From positions 1 through 8,689 of the forward strand of contig JAJZYL010000046.1 of NCBI GenBank assembly GCA_021798095.1: a DNA stretch of 8,689 nucleotides, given 5' to 3'. Position 1 is the first letter of the stretch; each line of letters begins with the position of its first letter. The position numbers and the translations under genes are program-made. The notes below the pieces were generated by a model, which was given only the letters and a program-made list of their open reading frames with translations, had not been told where the DNA came from and ran no database searches. Source of the DNA: an archaeon (GTDB taxonomy: Archaea; Thermoproteota; Nitrososphaeria; Conexivisphaerales; UBA164). Below are positions 5,912 to 8,689 of this stretch, one piece after another.

Positions 5912-7223
5912 GTGCCGTAATCGACGCGCTCGCCCCCCTTATGTATGCGGCGCACTGGGAGGCTGCAGCGCCTGCCTCAAGCACTGAATCCGGAATGTCC
6001 TTGGGCCCGGTTGCGCACCCTGCCGCAAAGACGCCATCTATGTTGGTTTGAACTGAGCTCCTTGTTTCGTTCATTATCCTTATCCAGCCTATTTCGTCTA
6101 GATCGAGCTTGACGTTCTTGAACAGGCCGGCTACTTCCGTGTTTGGGAGAAGGCCCACCGAAAGTACCATCAGATCGTGATCGGCTTTCCTCATTCCGCC
6201 CGACCCCTCAGTATCTTCGTAGTAGACCGTCAGGTTGGAGTCCGGTTTCTGTTCTATCTTGCCGACCTTTCCCCTTACAAATTTGACACCCATATCCCGA
6301 CTCTGCCTGTAGAATTCTTCGAATCCCTTCCCATAGGCCCTTATATCCATATAATAGAGCGTTATATCCGCTGTGGGGAGGGATCCCATTATCAGCTGTG
6401 CTTGTTTCATGGAATACATGCAGCAAACCTGGGAACACCTTGGGTTTCCCACCGTTCTGTCCCTGGAACCTGTGCAGAGCACGTACCCCACGTTCTGGGG
6501 TTCCTTGCCGTCCGATGGTCGTATGACCGCGTTGTATGGTCTGGTGGGCGCAACCACCCTGTCCATCTGCATGGAGGTCAGGACGTTCGGATATTCGCCG
6601 TAATGGTAATCCTTCTTTTTTTCCGCCTGAAATAGCTTAAATCCTACAGCCAGTATTATGGCCTTCACCCTGAGCGTATGGGCCTTAGGCACCTGAAGGA
6701 AGTTTATGGCGTCGGCCGGACAGACCCTTTCACATTGCATGCAATATATGCAGTTGTCAAGGTCCAGGACCGCGTTCTTCGGAACGGCGGTATCGAAGGG
6801 TATGTATATGGCCTTCCTCCCCCTTAGCCCGAAATCAAATTCATTGGGGACGATTATAGGGCAGGCATCTTCGCACTCCCCACAACTGGTGCAGAGCGAA
6901 GCATCAACATACCTGGGCTTTTCAGTGACCCTTGCCACGAACCCTGAGTCAACCCTTTCTATTCCAGCTACCTCGGAATAGGTCAGGAGCCTTATATTAG
7001 GATGGTGGGAAACCGTAGAGGTCTTGGTGCCGGAGATGCAGCTGGCGCAGTCCAGCGTGGGAAAGACCTTGCTCAGGAGCAGCATCTTGCCGCCTATAGT
7101 GGGCTCCTTCTCTACGAGCGCCACCTTAAAGCCCATATCGCCAAGGTCGATGGCGGCCTCCATCCCTGCGATGCCGCCCCCTATTACAAGGACGTCATAT
7201 GCCTCTTCAGGAAGCTCGGTCAT
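5889..7223 (-). CDS. qmoA: QmoA-like / short HdrA-family iron-sulfur flavoprotein
   Basis: The product (444 residues from the chosen ATG) is an HdrA-like flavoprotein that lacks the N-terminal domain of its neighbour. It opens with the FAD motif IGGGIAG (14-20), then LDCASC (Cys59, Cys62), then two CxxCxxCxxxCP motifs at 111-121 and 158-168 for two [4Fe-4S] clusters. CTGSR and the HdrA signature CSQVCC follow at roughly 250-275. Its size is near that of QmoA from sulfate reducers, and it precedes the QmoB-like gene as qmoA does. The ATG at 7223 has GGAGTGA five bases ahead and is preferred over a GTG at 7232. It overlaps the MvhD-like gene by 17 bases. Together with the next gene it should form the soluble electron-transfer core facing the cytoplasm. 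Confidence 0.8.
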   Translation of the reverse strand: MTELPEEAYDVLVIGGGIAGMEAAIDLGDMGFKVALVEKEPTIGGKMLLLSKVFPTLDCASCISGTKTSTVSHHPNIRLLTYSEVAGIERVDSGFVARVTEKPRYVDASLCTSCGECEDACPIIVPNEFDFGLRGRKAIYIPFDTAVPKNAVLDLDNCIYCMQCERVCPADAINFLQVPKAHTLRVKAIILAVGFKLFQAEKKKDYHYGEYPNVLTSMQMDRVVAPTRPYNAVIRPSDGKEPQNVGYVLCTGSRDRTVGNPRCSQVCCMYSMKQAQLIMGSLPTADITLYYMDIRAYGKGFEEFYRQSRDMGVKFVRGKVGKIEQKPDSNLTVYYEDTEGSGGMRKADHDLMVLSVGLLPNTEVAGLFKNVKLDLDEIGWIRIMNETRSSVQTNIDGVFAAGCATGPKDIPDSVLEAGAAASQCAAYIRGASASITAHEVPAGI

Positions 7224-7638
7224 GTCCTTCACTCCTAACCGGGCCCAGTCCCTTTGTTATATCGTACAAGCTCTTTACGCCCTTTGCAAATGCGTCGGAG
7301 CACACGGAACAGATGCCCGCCATCCTAAGCCTAGATTGGTCTATTCCATTCTCCTTCATCATCTCACTGGCCCGCTGTACGTTCCTTGCGGTCCTGACAC
7401 TACAGTCGCTCAGGTAAGGGCAGTCGCCGCCGTCTGCAGCTATGAACACGGCATCGAAACCGCTTTCGAAGGCATGAATTATGAACTCCGGTCTGATCAT
7501 AGATGAACAGGGAACGCGGAGAATCCTGCTGGACGAGGGGTAGTTTATATGGGACATCCCAGCCTGGTCGATTCCAGGGTCAGATATTATATTGGTGGAA
7601 AATACCAGTATTTTAGGTTCAAATGCATGGGTTGACAT
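7207..7638 (-). CDS. Stand-alone MvhD-like protein with altered cysteines
   Basis: The 143-residue product aligns by eye with MvhD, the small iron-sulfur subunit that passes electrons between hydrogenase and HdrA, and with the C-terminal domain of QmoB. Shared landmarks are PKILVF near the start, GIDQAGMSH, LRVPCSSMIRPEFIIHAFESGFDAVFIA and GGDCPY. The usual N-terminal CCxxC is replaced by STNII (residues 14-18), and the first cysteine of the GCHPGDC motif is missing. It has five cysteines: 44, 73, 79, 110 and 113, the last pair (CSVC) not expected from the family pattern I know. It lies between the sulfur carriers and the flavoproteins, 24 bases after tusA. It probably docks to the QmoB-like subunit; whether it still carries a [2Fe-2S] cluster is open. 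Confidence 0.7.
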   Translation of the reverse strand: MSTHAFEPKILVFSTNIISDPGIDQAGMSHINYPSSSRILRVPCSSMIRPEFIIHAFESGFDAVFIAADGGDCPYLSDCSVRTARNVQRASEMMKENGIDQSRLRMAGICSVCSDAFAKGVKSLYDITKGLGPVRSEGHDRAS

Positions 7639-7662
7639 ATTGTACCATAAATTTAGGGATGG

Positions 7663-7917
7663 CTACTTAAGGCGCTTAACAAATATTCTATCGTAGCCAG
7701 GTTCAGATACCACGCCCAGATACTTGTGACCGACCTTGTTGGCCCATACAGGTATATCAGCCTTTGTGCCTTCATCTGAAGACCTAGTTTCAAGTACACC
7801 CCCAATGGGCACCGCCGTTATGGCCTTTTTTGTCTCCAGAAGGGGGCCGGGGCACGATGTACCTCTTGCATCTATCACCTTATCAACCTTGATCGTTTTA
7901 AGATCAATAGAGCTCAT
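7663..7917 (-). CDS. tusA: TusA-family sulfur carrier
   Basis: The 84-residue product has the TusA signature DARGTSCPGPLLETKKAI, with the persulfide-forming cysteine at position 22 inside CPGP. The remainder fits the small two-layer alpha/beta fold (LETRSSDEGTKADIPVWANKVGHKYLG). TusA proteins accept sulfane sulfur as a cysteine persulfide and pass it to partners, often DsrE-type proteins. The ATG has GGGAG four bases ahead, and the gene starts 13 bases after the DsrE-family stop. Its position in an operon for an Hdr/Qmo-like redox complex points to energy-related sulfur handling, not to tRNA thiolation. Confidence 0.9.
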   Translation of the reverse strand: MSSIDLKTIKVDKVIDARGTSCPGPLLETKKAITAVPIGGVLETRSSDEGTKADIPVWANKVGHKYLGVVSEPGYDRIFVKRLK

Positions 7918-7930
7918 TTAACTCCCTCTC

Positions 7931-8347
7931 CTAGATGAACAGTGTTATGGCCGCGCCATCGGCCTGGTCTATATATGATCCGACTCCAACTATATCATCG
8001 ACTATGCCGTCAAGGTCTTCTTTCTTGACGTTCATAACATCTGCCGCTAGGGAGCAAGCATGTATTCTGACCTTGCCGTTTGTCTTTGCCTTTTTCAGGG
8101 TTTCATACCAGCTTGGTACGTTCTTAGCCTTAAATAGTTGCATCATAGGTCCTGCCATCTCCTCGAAATCCTTGCTGAACCTGGTGTTGCTGGCCACCAT
8201 ATCCTTTTTTAGCGCGTTCAAGCCCCAGAACGTTACGAAGAAGTCCACCTCCATATCCATTGATATTGCGCCCGTTGCCAGGATGCTGGCCGCCATCAAC
8301 TTATCTATGGTGCCTGAAAACAGGACTATCGACATTCTTTTCGCCAT
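7931..8347 (-). CDS. DsrE-family (DsrE2/DsrE3-like) sulfur-transfer protein
   Basis: The 138-residue product matches the DsrE2/DsrE3 branch of the DsrE/F/H superfamily: MSIVLFSGTIDKLMAASILATG at the start, EVDFFVTFWGLNALKKD after the second strand, RIHACSLAADVMNVKKEDL around the conserved cysteine (Cys98), and GGAITLFI-like ending (GAAITLFI). It has only this one cysteine. No clear membrane helix is seen, so it resembles the soluble DsrE3 type more than membrane-bound DsrE2. DsrE3 proteins exchange sulfur, including thiosulfonate, with TusA in sulfur-oxidising archaea and bacteria. It is the first gene of the operon, directly followed by tusA, a pair known from sulfur-oxidation loci. A GTGA lies eight bases before the ATG. 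Confidence 0.85.
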   Translation of the reverse strand: MAKRMSIVLFSGTIDKLMAASILATGAISMDMEVDFFVTFWGLNALKKDMVASNTRFSKDFEEMAGPMMQLFKAKNVPSWYETLKKAKTNGKVRIHACSLAADVMNVKKEDLDGIVDDIVGVGSYIDQADGAAITLFI

Positions 8348-8381
8348 ATTTATTTCACTGTACTTGTTGCCGCGGTCAATC

Positions 8382-8390
8382 TTAAAAAGT
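8382..8390 (-). promoter_or_regulatory. TATA box of the dsrE-tusA-qmo operon
   Basis: On the minus strand CTTTTTAAG follows CGATA and is centred about 39 bases before the ATG of the first gene. Transcription would start near 8360, leaving a leader of about a dozen bases that includes the GTGA ribosome-binding site. No other convincing promoter is seen inside the operon. Confidence 0.5.
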
Positions 8391-8526
8391 ATCGCCTACA
8401 GTTGTTAGCAAATCTGTTCTATTGCAGACAATCCATGGTACAGGCGAATGAACATGGTGGATATATCGAGGTAAGCACTACGTGTTGACACGATAATGGT
8501 GTCTTTACGATTATTTAAGCAGAAAG
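8391..8526. other. Gene-free stretch upstream of the operon
   Basis: No credible reading frame is found here. Two overlapping small inverted repeats occur: CGTGT-TG-ACACG at 8481-8492, and GACAC (8487-8491) with GTGTC (8499-8503) across seven bases. Being 100-150 bases upstream of the operon promoter, they could be regulatory, or they may belong to the decayed mobile element that follows. Confidence 0.35.
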
Positions 8527-8546
8527 CCTACGGCTTAAGCCGTAGG
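8527..8546. repeat. 20-bp perfect palindrome, IS200/IS605 end-like
   Basis: CCTACGGCTT is followed immediately by its exact reverse complement. With the flanks (AAAG before, ATGAATGCG after) it resembles the hairpin found at the right end of many IS200/IS605-type tnpB elements. That family resemblance is from memory. In RNA it would fold as a tight stem, comparable to the end of a TnpB guide RNA. Confidence 0.5.
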
Positions 8547-8689
8547 ATGAATGCGAAACCCATATAATATATCGCAATGGCATTAAGATTCAGGCACGAA
8601 ACTACTCCTGTGGAAACATGAGAAAGTCGTGCATGAAAATCCCCATGCAGTGATTGGTCCGAAAGGACTTCACCATGAGGTTGGAAATG
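8547..8689 (+). pseudogene. Decayed C-terminal fragment of a TnpB-like gene
   Basis: From 8577 the frame reads MALRFRHETTPVET and then meets a TGA at 8619. The HETTPVET string resembles the tail of archaeal TnpB proteins just after the last RuvC motif. Upstream in the same frame is MNAKPI, reminiscent of the DxNAxxNI motif, then a TAA at 8565. Skipping one base at 8619 opens a frame that stays open to the window edge (EKVVHENPHAVIGPKGLHHEVGN), also TnpB-tail-like. Two stops and a one-base shift mark it as a remnant. It may continue past the window. It could also belong to a shortened, MITE-like derivative. Confidence 0.45.

Noticed and set aside
6177..6635. Plus-strand open frame of 152 codons
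   Set aside because: It is antisense to the FAD and cluster regions of the QmoA-like gene and lacks a promoter or ribosome-binding site.
2659..7223. Ordinary methanogen HdrABC
   Set aside because: There is no HdrB with its CCG domains, and HdrC is fused to a membrane cytochrome-b-like domain, which matches Qmo better than HdrABC.
7024..7506. Plus-strand open frame of 160 codons
   Set aside because: It is antisense to the QmoA-like and MvhD-like genes, which have clear motifs; the frame is a by-product of their codon use.
7935..8408. Plus-strand open frame of 157 codons
   Set aside because: It is antisense to the DsrE-family gene, and its translation mirrors that gene without any domain of its own.
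1..8689. tRNA, rRNA or CRISPR array
   Set aside because: No cloverleaf with a T-loop consensus, no rRNA-like stretch and no regularly spaced repeats were seen by eye; the only direct repeat is a single pair at 1931 and 1959.

Overview
This window looks archaeal. Upstream of several genes there are A/T-rich TATA boxes about 25-40 bases before the start codon (one apparently leaderless), the ribosome-binding sites are of the GGTGA/GGAGTGA type, and the first gene is a fusion of an AbrB-like DNA-binding domain to a PhoU-like domain, a typically archaeal arrangement. An uncultured member of the Thermoplasmatota or a related euryarchaeal lineage is a reasonable guess, but no rRNA or other marker gene is present to prove it.

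Layout. 163-1125 (+) encodes the AbrB-PhoU regulator. 1172-1753 (-) encodes an unrecognised protein with a possible ribbon-helix-helix N-terminus. 1754-2035 is a gene-free, structure-rich stretch with two divergent promoter candidates, a 10-bp hairpin and a direct repeat. 2036-2371 (+) is a small unrecognised gene with an unusual start region. 2372-2658 is a gene-free gap between convergent genes, again rich in inverted repeats and possibly holding a small RNA. From 8347 down to 2659 (-) runs one compact seven-gene operon. 8348-8689 holds the operon promoter, then a 20-bp perfect palindrome and a decayed piece that resembles the C-terminus of a TnpB (IS200/IS605-type) gene.

The operon is the main content. 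In order of transcription it encodes a DsrE-family protein, a TusA sulfur carrier, a stand-alone MvhD-like protein, two HdrA-like flavoproteins in QmoA and QmoB positions, a winged-helix regulator, and a QmoC-like fusion of an HdrC ferredoxin domain to a cytochrome-b-like membrane domain. QmoABC of sulfate reducers links the quinone pool to AprAB, but no AprAB, Sat, DsrAB or HdrB gene lies in this window. The most economical reading is a membrane-bound, quinone-linked Hdr/Qmo complex that exchanges electrons with a sulfur substrate delivered on TusA and DsrE. The MvhD domain that is fused to QmoB in sulfate reducers is separate here and has lost its N-terminal cysteines. Spacings of 24 bases or less, with several overlaps, indicate cotranscription.
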